Both the position numbers and the translations under genes were made by a program. From the NCBI RefSeq assembly GCF_050789285.1, contig NZ_JBOUVX010000003.1, positions 496,001 through 560,000 of the forward strand: DNA of 64,000 nt. The letters run 5' to 3'. The notes under the pieces are model-generated. The model was not told where the DNA came from, ran no database searches, and saw only the letters and a list, made by a program, of their open reading frames with translations. Positions within the stretch are counted from its first letter, which is position 1, and every line of letters starts with the position of its first letter. Positions 16,432 through 26,976 of this stretch are shown here, one piece after another. The stretch is from CAVPWP01 sp050789285 (GTDB lineage Bacteria > Pseudomonadota > Alphaproteobacteria > Rhodobacterales > Rhodobacteraceae).

Positions 16432-17841
16432 TTACCAGCCGATGCCGGCGTAGCCGCGGCCTTCCGGAGCAGTCTCGAAAAGCTGGACGACGTCGATCAC
16501 CTGCACCGGCGCCCGAGCAAGAAGCGCGCGATAGATCGGCAGGCTGTGGGTGACGATCACCGCATCCGAGGCGGCGATCACGTCTTCGGGCGTGTCGCAC
16601 AACAGCCCCGGCAGGCGGCGGGCAAGCCGCGCAAGCCCCGGCGCGCCGTTGCGTACATAGGCAAGCTGCTGTTCGATCGGCGTGTCGGGCGTAACCGCCG
16701 CGTCATGCGCCAGAAGCTTGACGCCGTCGTCCATCAGCTCGGACATCACATCGAGGATCGGGCTTTCGCGCAGGTCGTCGGTGCCCGCCTTGAAGGCGAC
16801 GCCCAGAACGCCGATCCGCCGGGCGCCGGTCGCGCGGGCCAGCCGCAGGGCCTCGGCGATCTGGACCCCATTCGACGGGGCGAGGCTTTCGATCAGCGGC
16901 AGGTCGACCCCGTGGGCGCCCGCCAGATGGGTCACGGCGCGCACCTCTTTCGGCAGGCAGGACCCGCCGTAGGCAAAGCCCGGCTTGAGATAGTAGGGCG
17001 ACAGGTTCAGTTTCTCGTCCTGGACAAAAACGTCCATCACGTCGCGCCCGTCCACGCCCATCGCCTTCGAGAGCCGTCCGACCTCGTTGGCGAAGCAGAC
17101 CTTCATCGCATGCCAGACGTTGTCGACATACTTCACCATTTCGGCGGTCTCGATCGTGGCGCGGATCGGCGCCGCGTCGACGGGGTCGAAGATCCGCTCG
17201 ACCATGGCGGCGGTGCGGTCGTCGGTGGCGCCGATCACGGTCTTCGGCGGGTTGTGGAAGTCGTCGACCGCGACGCCTTCGCGCAGGAACTCGGGCACGA
17301 AGGCCAGGCCGAAGCCCTTGCCCGCGACCTTGCCCGAGACCTCTTCGATGATGCGCCCCATGACCCCGCGGGTCGTCCCCGGCGGAACCGAGCAGCGCAG
17401 CACGACGGCGTGGAAGTCCGACTTGTCGGCCAACGCCCGGCCGATCTCGCGCGCGGCGGCTTCGATGTGGCGATGGTCGCAGCCGCCGTCCTCGGCGGTC
17501 GGCGTGCCCACGGCGACGATCGTCAGCGTCGTCGCGCGCACCGCGGCGGCAAGGTCATCGGTCGTTCCAAGACGGCCGGTCGCCACGCCGTCGGCCAGCA
17601 GGTCGCCCAGCCCCGCCTCGTGGATCGGCGCCTGGCCAAGTCCGATCATCTCGACCTTGCGGGGATCGAGGTCGACACCGATCACCGGATGCCCCAGCGC
17701 GGTCAGGCAGCCGCAGGAGACGGCGCCGACATAGCCAAGGCCCACGACGCTGATCGCGACCTTGTCACTGACGATCTGGGGACGAAACGATGCGGCAGTG
17801 TCTGCAATCAGCGCGGTGGTCGCGTCGAACATTCCGGGCAC
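16432..17841 (-). CDS. algD: AlgD-like GDP-mannose / UDP-sugar 6-dehydrogenase
   Basis: A 469-residue nucleotide-sugar dehydrogenase with Rossmann motif VVGLGYVGAV near residue 33, the central-domain segment EMVKYVDNVWHAMKVCFANEV, and the catalytic cysteine in YGGSCLPKEVRA, which is closer to AlgD's GGSCLPKD than to typical Ugd. AlgD oxidises GDP-mannose twice to GDP-mannuronate, the alginate precursor; a UDP-sugar dehydrogenase remains possible. An Alg8-like synthase directly upstream supports the AlgD reading. The GTG at 17841 has an AAGG seven bases upstream and is preferred; an in-frame ATG at 17832 would shorten the protein by three residues. Confidence 0.78.
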   Translation of the reverse strand: MPGMFDATTALIADTAASFRPQIVSDKVAISVVGLGYVGAVSCGCLTALGHPVIGVDLDPRKVEMIGLGQAPIHEAGLGDLLADGVATGRLGTTDDLAAAVRATTLTIVAVGTPTAEDGGCDHRHIEAAAREIGRALADKSDFHAVVLRCSVPPGTTRGVMGRIIEEVSGKVAGKGFGLAFVPEFLREGVAVDDFHNPPKTVIGATDDRTAAMVERIFDPVDAAPIRATIETAEMVKYVDNVWHAMKVCFANEVGRLSKAMGVDGRDVMDVFVQDEKLNLSPYYLKPGFAYGGSCLPKEVRAVTHLAGAHGVDLPLIESLAPSNGVQIAEALRLARATGARRIGVLGVAFKAGTDDLRESPILDVMSELMDDGVKLLAHDAAVTPDTPIEQQLAYVRNGAPGLARLARRLPGLLCDTPEDVIAASDAVIVTHSLPIYRALLARAPVQVIDVVQLFETAPEGRGYAGIGW

Positions 17842-17944
17842 CCGTTAACCTTGAATTTCCGTTAACGTGAAATGACCGTGAGATTGGGTCAGAACCGGGG
17901 CAGAAACAGCGTATTTTTTGTGGTTTTTCAGGTCTGAAAAGCGA

Positions 17945-19531
17945 TCAGAAGATCTGCGGCAGGGGCAGCATCCCGCCCAGGACGCCCACCAGGTAGATGA
18001 AGACACCGGCCGCCGTCACGAGCTGGTAGGTCGCGAAGACGGTCTTGGCGCCATCCCCCAGCCCCGCCCCTTCGCCCGCAGTCTGTCCGCCGCGGTTGGC
18101 CCAGCTCTGGCGGCGCAGGAAGAACTGCAGATAGGCCTTCACGCAGGCGTTCACGATCTGGTTGGCGTAAAGGAAGAACGGCCAGGCCAGATCGACCCGG
18201 CGGGCATAGCGGAACAGGTAGAGCGACAGCACCAGCCGGGACACGAGGACCCAGAGCACCGCGCCGGTGAGGTAGCCGGGTTTGACGAAAACCGCGAGGA
18301 ACACCAGCGTCGGGCTGATCAGGGTGGTCCAGATCGCGATGCGCTGGTCGAGGACGCACCACCAGATGAAAGGCGGCACGCGGCGCGGGCCCAGCGCCAG
18401 CGCCCGCGCGCCGTTGCGCAGCATGTTGCCCGACCAGCGGCGCAGGTTCTGGATCATCCGGTTGATGCCGTTTCCGTGGATGATCTCGACCGTGGCGACG
18501 CAGGCATCGGGCACATAGCCCATCTTCGCCCCCCGGGCGAGAAGGTAGTACCAGGTGCTCTTGTCGTCGCCCGACAGGAACCGGAAACGCCCCCAGAGCC
18601 AGTGATCGAGGTGATCGGCCTCGATCGTGCGGACGAAGCCCTCGTTCACGATGTGGCGGGCGCGGAACATGCTCATCCGGCCGGTCAGCGTCAGGACCCG
18701 GTCGCTCAGGACGTGGCTTTGCATCGCCAGCCGCCGCTGGGTGAAGCGCAGATCGAGCCAGCGCTGCATCCAGCGCGGACCGTAGACCACGACCTCTTCG
18801 TCGGTGGTCAGGGCCTGAAGCTCGGGGTCGGCGCCGAACATCGCGCAGCAGCGCGCCAGCGTGCCCGACCCCAGGATCGAATCGCCGTCCATGAAGACGA
18901 TCAGGTCGTCGGGATCGGGGCCCGAGCGGATGATCGCGCGCATCACCAGCCCGATCGCCATGCGCTTGCCGGGCTGGTTCTGCCGGATGAAGACGATCTC
19001 GGTGTCGAGGTCGGGGGCGTAGTCGCGCACGAAGGCGGTGATGACCTCTTCGTCGCCCGGCGCGCCGGTTCCGATCCAGATCGTCGCGGCAAGCCCCTCG
19101 TCCTGGACCTGGTCAAGGATGGCGCGGATCACGTGGCGCGTGATCGCGGGCTCCTCGCGGTAGGTCGTCATCTGGAAATGCACGTGGCGCGGGCGCCATC
19201 CCCCGGCCCAGACGCGGTCGCGGGCGCGGCGGATCTGCGGCCAGCGGAAGGCCATGAACTGTTCCGAGCGGCGGCCGTGATTGAACCACCAGCCATAGCG
19301 CCAGATCCCGATCGCACCGAGGACATAGGTGATCTGCAGGACCTCGGGATCGAAAAGGTGGTTCGGCAGCCAGGTCAGCGCGATCCAGAAGAACAGCACA
19401 TAGGCCCAGAGATACAGCGCCTGACGCACCGACCACTTGGCCAGACCCCGGGGGCGCGGCCCCGAGATTTCGGCAAGCCTGCGGTCGATGTCGCCTTCCA
19501 GATCGACGGGCGTCGTGCGGGCGTCGGTCAT
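17945..19531 (-). CDS. alg8: Alg8-like family 2 glycosyltransferase (mannuronan synthase type)
   Basis: A 528-residue inner-membrane processive glycosyltransferase. Two N-terminal membrane helices precede a GT2 domain with HFQMTTYREEP, the substrate/metal acid motif FMDGDS, the acceptor acid TIEADHLD and the QNLRRWSGN motif typical of Alg8/cellulose-synthase-like enzymes. Further membrane helices follow. Alg8 polymerises GDP-mannuronate into mannuronan when Alg44 is activated by c-di-GMP. The start overlaps the stop of the PilZ-domain gene as ATGA. The rest of a Pseudomonas alginate operon (algK, algE, algG, algX, algL, algIJF, algA) is absent here. Confidence 0.8.
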   Translation of the reverse strand: MTDARTTPVDLEGDIDRRLAEISGPRPRGLAKWSVRQALYLWAYVLFFWIALTWLPNHLFDPEVLQITYVLGAIGIWRYGWWFNHGRRSEQFMAFRWPQIRRARDRVWAGGWRPRHVHFQMTTYREEPAITRHVIRAILDQVQDEGLAATIWIGTGAPGDEEVITAFVRDYAPDLDTEIVFIRQNQPGKRMAIGLVMRAIIRSGPDPDDLIVFMDGDSILGSGTLARCCAMFGADPELQALTTDEEVVVYGPRWMQRWLDLRFTQRRLAMQSHVLSDRVLTLTGRMSMFRARHIVNEGFVRTIEADHLDHWLWGRFRFLSGDDKSTWYYLLARGAKMGYVPDACVATVEIIHGNGINRMIQNLRRWSGNMLRNGARALALGPRRVPPFIWWCVLDQRIAIWTTLISPTLVFLAVFVKPGYLTGAVLWVLVSRLVLSLYLFRYARRVDLAWPFFLYANQIVNACVKAYLQFFLRRQSWANRGGQTAGEGAGLGDGAKTVFATYQLVTAAGVFIYLVGVLGGMLPLPQIF

Positions 19532-20214
19532 TGCCCGCCGGCGGCCGGACGCCCCGCGCCGGTCGTGAGCGCCGCCTCGAAATTGCCCCCGAGACTGGCC
19601 GACAAGGCGCCGAGACCGGCGCCCAGAGGCGCCGCAGCGACGGGCGCGGGCGCCTCAGGGGCGCCGGTCAGTTCCATTTGCGTGATCGCGGGCGGCACAG
19701 CGGCCTGCGCGACCGGCTCGAGACCCGCGTTCAGACGCTCGACGACCGGCGAGATGATCGGGCTGTAAAGCAGCGCGCCCAGCATCCCGTAAAGCCCGAT
19801 GACGGCGGCCGCGCGCATCGGACGGGGCATTCGCGCGGGCTGGGCCTTCGCCTCGGCCCGGGTCTGGGACATCGGCACCGGTTCGACCGGGATGTCCATC
19901 GCCGCGATCATGCCATCGACGGGCTCGGCGCGGCCGGTGACGATCTCGCGGTAGAAGTGGCGCAGGATGCGTTCCTTGCGGTCGTCAAGATCGACGAAAC
20001 GCATCAGGTTGGTTTCGCTGTCGCGGCGCAACGTGACGTCAAAGGCGATCTCGAAGCCCTGGAACGGCAGGGTAAGGCGCGCCTCGCCCTCGCTTCCGCC
20101 CAGTCCCTGGGGCGGCTCGATTCCGTCAAGACTCCAGCGTTCGATGGTCACGCAAGCGCCTTCGCCCACCTCCATTCGAAGGGGCGCGCGGATCAGAAAG
20201 CTCAGATCCGACAT
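19528..20214 (-). CDS. Alg44-like PilZ-domain membrane protein
   Basis: A 228-residue protein. The N-terminal region has RAPLR (residues 9-13), an RxxxR pattern, and SLDG about 15 residues later, matching the SxxG part of the PilZ c-di-GMP motif but without the usual Asp/Asn before it. The segment MRFVDLDDRKERILRHFYREIVTG is typical of PilZ domains paired with synthases. One membrane helix follows near residues 137-155 and then a short Ala/Pro-rich tail. It lacks the long periplasmic HlyD-like domain of Pseudomonas Alg44. Coupling to alg8 by ATGA suggests it is the c-di-GMP-responsive copolymerase. An alternative ATG lies 24 bases upstream. Confidence 0.72.
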   Translation of the reverse strand: MSDLSFLIRAPLRMEVGEGACVTIERWSLDGIEPPQGLGGSEGEARLTLPFQGFEIAFDVTLRRDSETNLMRFVDLDDRKERILRHFYREIVTGRAEPVDGMIAAMDIPVEPVPMSQTRAEAKAQPARMPRPMRAAAVIGLYGMLGALLYSPIISPVVERLNAGLEPVAQAAVPPAITQMELTGAPEAPAPVAAAPLGAGLGALSASLGGNFEAALTTGAGRPAAGGQ

Positions 20215-20329
20215 GGGGCGCTCGTATCTTACACGCATTCGTTGGGTTCGCTCCGGCGCTGCGCGTTTACCGATTACCAACCAAGCCGGCGAAAATGTGG
20301 CGCATCAGAGACGATCGCAAGAATGCCGC

Positions 20330-20359
20330 GACAATCCCACCGGCGGCCGGGCGATTGTC
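20330..20359. promoter_or_regulatory. Inverted repeat upstream of the alg-like operon
   Basis: GACAATC (20330-20336) and GATTGTC (20353-20359) are perfect inverted arms around a 16-bp GC core that itself contains CCGG-cgg-CCGG. It lies about 116 bp upstream of the alg44-like start in a 259-bp non-coding gap downstream of bfr. It could be a regulator binding site or part of a bfr transcript end; no T-tract follows it on either strand. Confidence 0.35.
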
Positions 20360-20473
20360 ACCGCAAGGCGCGCGAACTGCGGCGCAAGCGCATCCGAAGC
20401 GCGACGCGGGCGCCACGGGATGGCCATCGCCGGGGCGGCATGATTCGGGGCGCGGGTCGGGGCGCGGGTCGGG

Positions 20474-20959
20474 CTATTCGGCCTCGTCCATCTTCGAGGC
20501 ATTCAAGAGCGCATAGCGTTCCGCGCCGATCCGGTCGAAGAGGTCGATCTGGGTTTCGAGGAAATCGATGTGGCCTTCCTCGTCGGCCAGCAGTTCCTCG
20601 AACAGTTCCATCGACACATAGTCGTTCACGGACTGGCAGTAACCGCGCGCCTCGCGGTAAAGCTTCGCGGCCTCGTGTTCGGCGGCGAGGTCGGCCTCGA
20701 GCGTCTCGCGCGGGGTCTGTCCGATCCGCAACGGGTCGAGCTTCTGAAGGTTCGGGTGGCCTTCGAGGAAGATGATCCGCGCGATCAGCTTGTCGGCATG
20801 GTGCATCTCTTCGACGCTTTCCTCGCGGCTTTTCTTGGCCATGTGGCCAAGGCCCCAGTCCTCTTGCAGGCGGTAATGCAGCCAGTACTGGCTGACCGCG
20901 GTCAGTTCGCTGCGCAGGGCGGAATTGAGATACTCGATGACCTTGGCGTCGCCCTTCAT
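20474..20959 (-). CDS. bfr: Bacterioferritin
   Basis: A 161-residue ferritin-like four-helix protein, the usual length for bacterioferritin. Ferroxidase ligands are visible: the Glu in ALRSELTAVSQYWLHYRL, EESVEEMHHADKL with the ExxH pair, AAEHEAAKLYREA and LLADEEGHIDFLETQ with the second ExxH. The haem-ligand methionine lies in the HADKLIARIIFLEG region's family context rather than as an obvious motif. It oxidises Fe2+ and stores Fe3+ in a 24-mer. It follows bfd with an ATGA overlap, so store and release genes are co-expressed. Confidence 0.95.
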   Translation of the reverse strand: MKGDAKVIEYLNSALRSELTAVSQYWLHYRLQEDWGLGHMAKKSREESVEEMHHADKLIARIIFLEGHPNLQKLDPLRIGQTPRETLEADLAAEHEAAKLYREARGYCQSVNDYVSMELFEELLADEEGHIDFLETQIDLFDRIGAERYALLNASKMDEAE

Positions 20960-21201
20960 GGCTGGCTCCCTTTCTGGCGGTTCCCGCGCAGGGTGCGCAG
21001 GTCGGCCGGAACTTCAAAGCTGTCGCTTTGCCGCATCGTGTCGATGAAGTGCGGCAGGCAGCCCCCGCAATCGGCCTTCTTGCCCAGCGCCCGATAGACC
21101 TTGCCCGGCGTGATCAGCGTGTCCGGGTCCGCGGCGCGCATCCAGTCGACGGCGGCACGAATGTCGCGGTCGGTGATGTTCATGCAGTGACAGACGATCA
21201 T
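20956..21201 (-). CDS. bfd: Bacterioferritin-associated ferredoxin
   Basis: An 81-residue BFD-type [2Fe-2S] protein with the cysteine pattern CHC near residues 4-6 and CGGC near residue 46, giving the family's four cluster ligands. Bfd donates electrons to bacterioferritin to mobilise stored iron. It is the first gene of the two-gene bfd-bfr operon, overlapping bfr by 4 bp. Start ATG at 21201 gives MIVCHCMNITDRDIR, the standard family start. A dyad-rich AT stretch lies about 50 bp upstream. Confidence 0.93.
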   Translation of the reverse strand: MIVCHCMNITDRDIRAAVDWMRAADPDTLITPGKVYRALGKKADCGGCLPHFIDTMRQSDSFEVPADLRTLRGNRQKGSQP

Positions 21202-21250
21202 GGCGGGGACCGGAGGAGTGGGCCAAGGGGGTAGCGCGAAGCCTGAGCTT

Positions 21251-21279
21251 TTTTGTCGACCTTGTCAATTCCGACAAAA
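21251..21279 (-). promoter_or_regulatory. Nested dyad upstream of bfd (candidate promoter/iron operator)
   Basis: Perfect arms TTTTGTCG (21251-21258) and CGACAAAA (21272-21279) flank a second dyad, TTGTC (21262-21266) and GACAA (21273-21277). On the minus strand the segment contains TTGACA, a good -35 hexamer, with a weak -10 about 17 bp later, placing a start site ahead of bfd. Iron-responsive control is expected for bfd but no canonical Fur, Irr or RirA motif was recognised. It also lies just past the stop of the oxoprolinase gene, so a terminator role is possible. Confidence 0.4.
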
Positions 21280-21320
21280 GCAGTCGGTTTTGGGCGTCCT
21301 GTCGCACTCGGCCGCGGGCG

Positions 21321-24926
<3,606 letters not shown>

Positions 24927-25362
24927 CGCGCGTTCTCCCGCGCCGGAAGGGCGCGCCGTTCAGAAGACGTGGTTCAGGGAAAATCGCCCGAAGATCAAGC
25001 GTGCTCGGGCCTTCCACCGGCGGGACGGGTCCCCTGCCGGATGCGCTGCGGGCGTGCGGTCATGGCGCAGGCGTCGGTCTGGACCCCGATGCGGGCTTCA
25101 CCTGCGGCACGTGCAAGGACGGGAGGCGTAGGGTGCCGTTATTGAGTGGTTTTGAGGTGTTCCCGATCTCGGGCCGACCCAGACCACATGGCTTTTCTGC
25201 AAGATATGCCGGGCTTCGCCGGTCGCCCGCACCGCCCGACTTCGTCAAAACCCATCGAAACCGGATTGACAGCGCCGCGCGACTCGGACGAACTCGACGG
25301 GGCTGAAACGGGGCATCGGCGCGCCACGACGCGGGCCGACGACACGGCGGGGAAGGACAGGC
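24927..25362. other. 436-bp gap between oxoprolinase and Rieske genes
   Basis: This divergent intergenic stretch must hold the promoters of the oxoprolinase gene (minus) and the Rieske ferredoxin gene (plus). A TTGACA hexamer at 25264-25269 could be a -35 element for the plus strand, but no convincing -10 follows. A short frame at about 25067-25120 looks like a decayed ferredoxin motif and is listed separately. Nothing else was recognised. Confidence 0.5.
25067..25120 (+). pseudogene. Possible remnant of a plant-type [2Fe-2S] ferredoxin domain
   Basis: In the plus frame the residues AGVGLDPDAGFTCGTCKDG resemble the cluster loop of plant-type ferredoxins (Cx4CGTCK) with the first cysteine replaced by aspartate. 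The frame does not continue into a recognisable ferredoxin fold on either side and has no start signal. It may be a decayed fragment of a reductase or MOSC-type ferredoxin domain, or a chance match; the length is too short to decide. Confidence 0.25.
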
Positions 25363-25674
25363 ATGACCGACTGGGTCGACGTCTGCGACGAAGAAGAAAT
25401 CGATCTCGAGGATGTCCTGCGCTTCGATCACGGCGGCCGCACGTTCGCGATCTATCGCTCGATGGAGGGCGAGGTCTTCGCGACCGACGGCCTGTGCACG
25501 CACGAACAGGTGTACCTTGCCGGCGGGCTGGTCATGGATGACGTGATCGAGTGCCCCAAGCACAACGGCCGCTTCAACTACAAGACGGGCGAGGCGCTGC
25601 GCACGCCGGCCTGCGTCAACCTTGCCACCTACCCCGCCCGGGTCGCGGACGGGCGCATCCAGATCCAGGTCTGA
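25363..25674 (+). CDS. MocE-like Rieske [2Fe-2S] ferredoxin
   Basis: A 103-residue single-domain Rieske protein. The cluster ligands are C45 and H47 in CTHE and C64 and H67 in CPKH, with the usual 16-residue spacing between the motifs. Length and the start MTDWVDVCDEEEI fit MocE/non-haem ferredoxins, which pass electrons to Rieske oxygenases or membrane desaturases. The next gene encodes a MocA-like oxidoreductase, echoing moc-type catabolic loci. No oxygenase or desaturase partner and no ferredoxin reductase is encoded nearby. An AGGACAGGC stretch precedes the ATG. Confidence 0.87.
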   Translation: MTDWVDVCDEEEIDLEDVLRFDHGGRTFAIYRSMEGEVFATDGLCTHEQVYLAGGLVMDDVIECPKHNGRFNYKTGEALRTPACVNLATYPARVADGRIQIQV

Positions 25675-25860
25675 CGCCATGCCCGTGCCGATCCCCTGCC
25701 TGAGGGGCGGCGCAACGGCGTCGGCGGCGCGCCGGGCCACCGCACCCCGGGGACAGGCGATCGGTGGCCCGCCTGACCTCACGCCGCGGCACCGCGCGTT
25801 GCGCATTGTCGACCACGCTGCCGAAACCGCGGCAGCGACCCGCAGGCTGGAGCTTTTGCC

Positions 25861-26976
25861 ATGACATCGGACGCCGCCGACACCGACACCTACGCCCTGA
25901 AATCCGCCGCCCTGCCCGAGATCCCGGCCCCGGATCTGCCCTATCGCCCGCCGATGCCCAGATCCTATCGCCCCGGGATCGGCATGATCGGCACAGGCGG
26001 CATCTCGGCAAGCCACCTTGACGCCTACCGGACGGCCGGGTGGCACGTCGCCGCGCTGTGGAACCGCACCCGCGCCAAGGCCGAGGCCAAGGCGGCCGAC
26101 TATTGCCCCGGCGCGCGGGTCGAGGACGACTGGCGGGCGATCCTGGCCGACCCCGGGATCGACGTCGTGGATATCACGCTGCACCCCGAGCACCGGACCG
26201 AGATCATCCGCGCCGCGCTGACCGCGGGCAAGCACGTCCTGAGCCAGAAGCCCTTCGTCACCGACCTCGGCGTGGGCGAGGACCTTGTGAAGCTGGCCGA
26301 CGACAAGGGGCTTCGGCTTGCCGTGAACCAGAACGGCCGCTGGGCGCCGCACATGGCCTGGATGCGCGAGGCCGTGCGCGCGGGCCATGTGGGCGAGGTG
26401 ATCTCGGCCCATACGCTTGTGCACTGGGACCACGGCTGGACCGCCGGAACGCCCTTCGACGCGATCGAGGACCTGATCCTTTACGACTTCGGCGTGCATT
26501 GGTTCGACTTCCTCAATTCGCTTGTCGGCCCCCGGGTCGAGGCCGTCTTCGCCACCTCGGCGCGTGCGCGCGGGCAGTCGAACAAGGTGCCGCTCATGGC
26601 GCAGGCCCTGGTGCGGATCGACGGCGGGCAGGCTTCGCTCGTTTTCGACGGGGCGGTGTCACAGGGTCCCCGCGACACGACCTTCGTGGGTGGAACCGCC
26701 GGCAGCCTGCAGTCCGACGGATCGGATCTTGGCGTGCAGGCGGTCACGCTGACCACGGCCGCGGGGATCGCCCGGCCGGCGCTGGAGGGCACCTGGTTCA
26801 ACGACGGTTTCCGCGGCGCGATGGGCGAGCTTCTGTGCGCCATCGAAGATGGGCGCGAGCCCGTCAACGGCGCGCGCGAGAACCTGCGCTCGCTCGCGCT
26901 GGCCTTCGCCGCCGTGGAAAGCCGGATCACCGGGCGCGAGGTCTCGGTCGGCGCCGCCCGGCGGCTGGCGGGTTAG
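25861..26976 (+). CDS. Gfo/Idh/MocA family NAD(P)-dependent oxidoreductase
   Basis: A 371-residue protein with an N-terminal Rossmann fold (GIGMIGTGGISASHLDAYR near residue 40) and the family signature HVLSQKPFVTDLGVGEDLV, containing the conserved EKP-like QKP segment. The C-terminal half has the GFO-type sheet domain (YDFGVHWFDFLNSL with the catalytic-region histidine). These enzymes oxidise or reduce sugars, inositols and related polyols. Lysine of the EKP motif is kept. A 186-bp gap with no clear gene separates it from the Rieske gene. Its end overlaps the convergent kinase gene by 4 bp. Confidence 0.87.
   Translation: MTSDAADTDTYALKSAALPEIPAPDLPYRPPMPRSYRPGIGMIGTGGISASHLDAYRTAGWHVAALWNRTRAKAEAKAADYCPGARVEDDWRAILADPGIDVVDITLHPEHRTEIIRAALTAGKHVLSQKPFVTDLGVGEDLVKLADDKGLRLAVNQNGRWAPHMAWMREAVRAGHVGEVISAHTLVHWDHGWTAGTPFDAIEDLILYDFGVHWFDFLNSLVGPRVEAVFATSARARGQSNKVPLMAQALVRIDGGQASLVFDGAVSQGPRDTTFVGGTAGSLQSDGSDLGVQAVTLTTAAGIARPALEGTWFNDGFRGAMGELLCAIEDGREPVNGARENLRSLALAFAAVESRITGREVSVGAARRLAG

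Noticed and set aside
25675..25860. A 61-codon frame between the Rieske and MocA-like genes whose stop overlaps the next start as ATGA.
   Set aside because: Its product is Arg/Ala/Pro-rich without a recognisable family, and the start lacks a Shine-Dalgarno; kept as probable non-coding gap.
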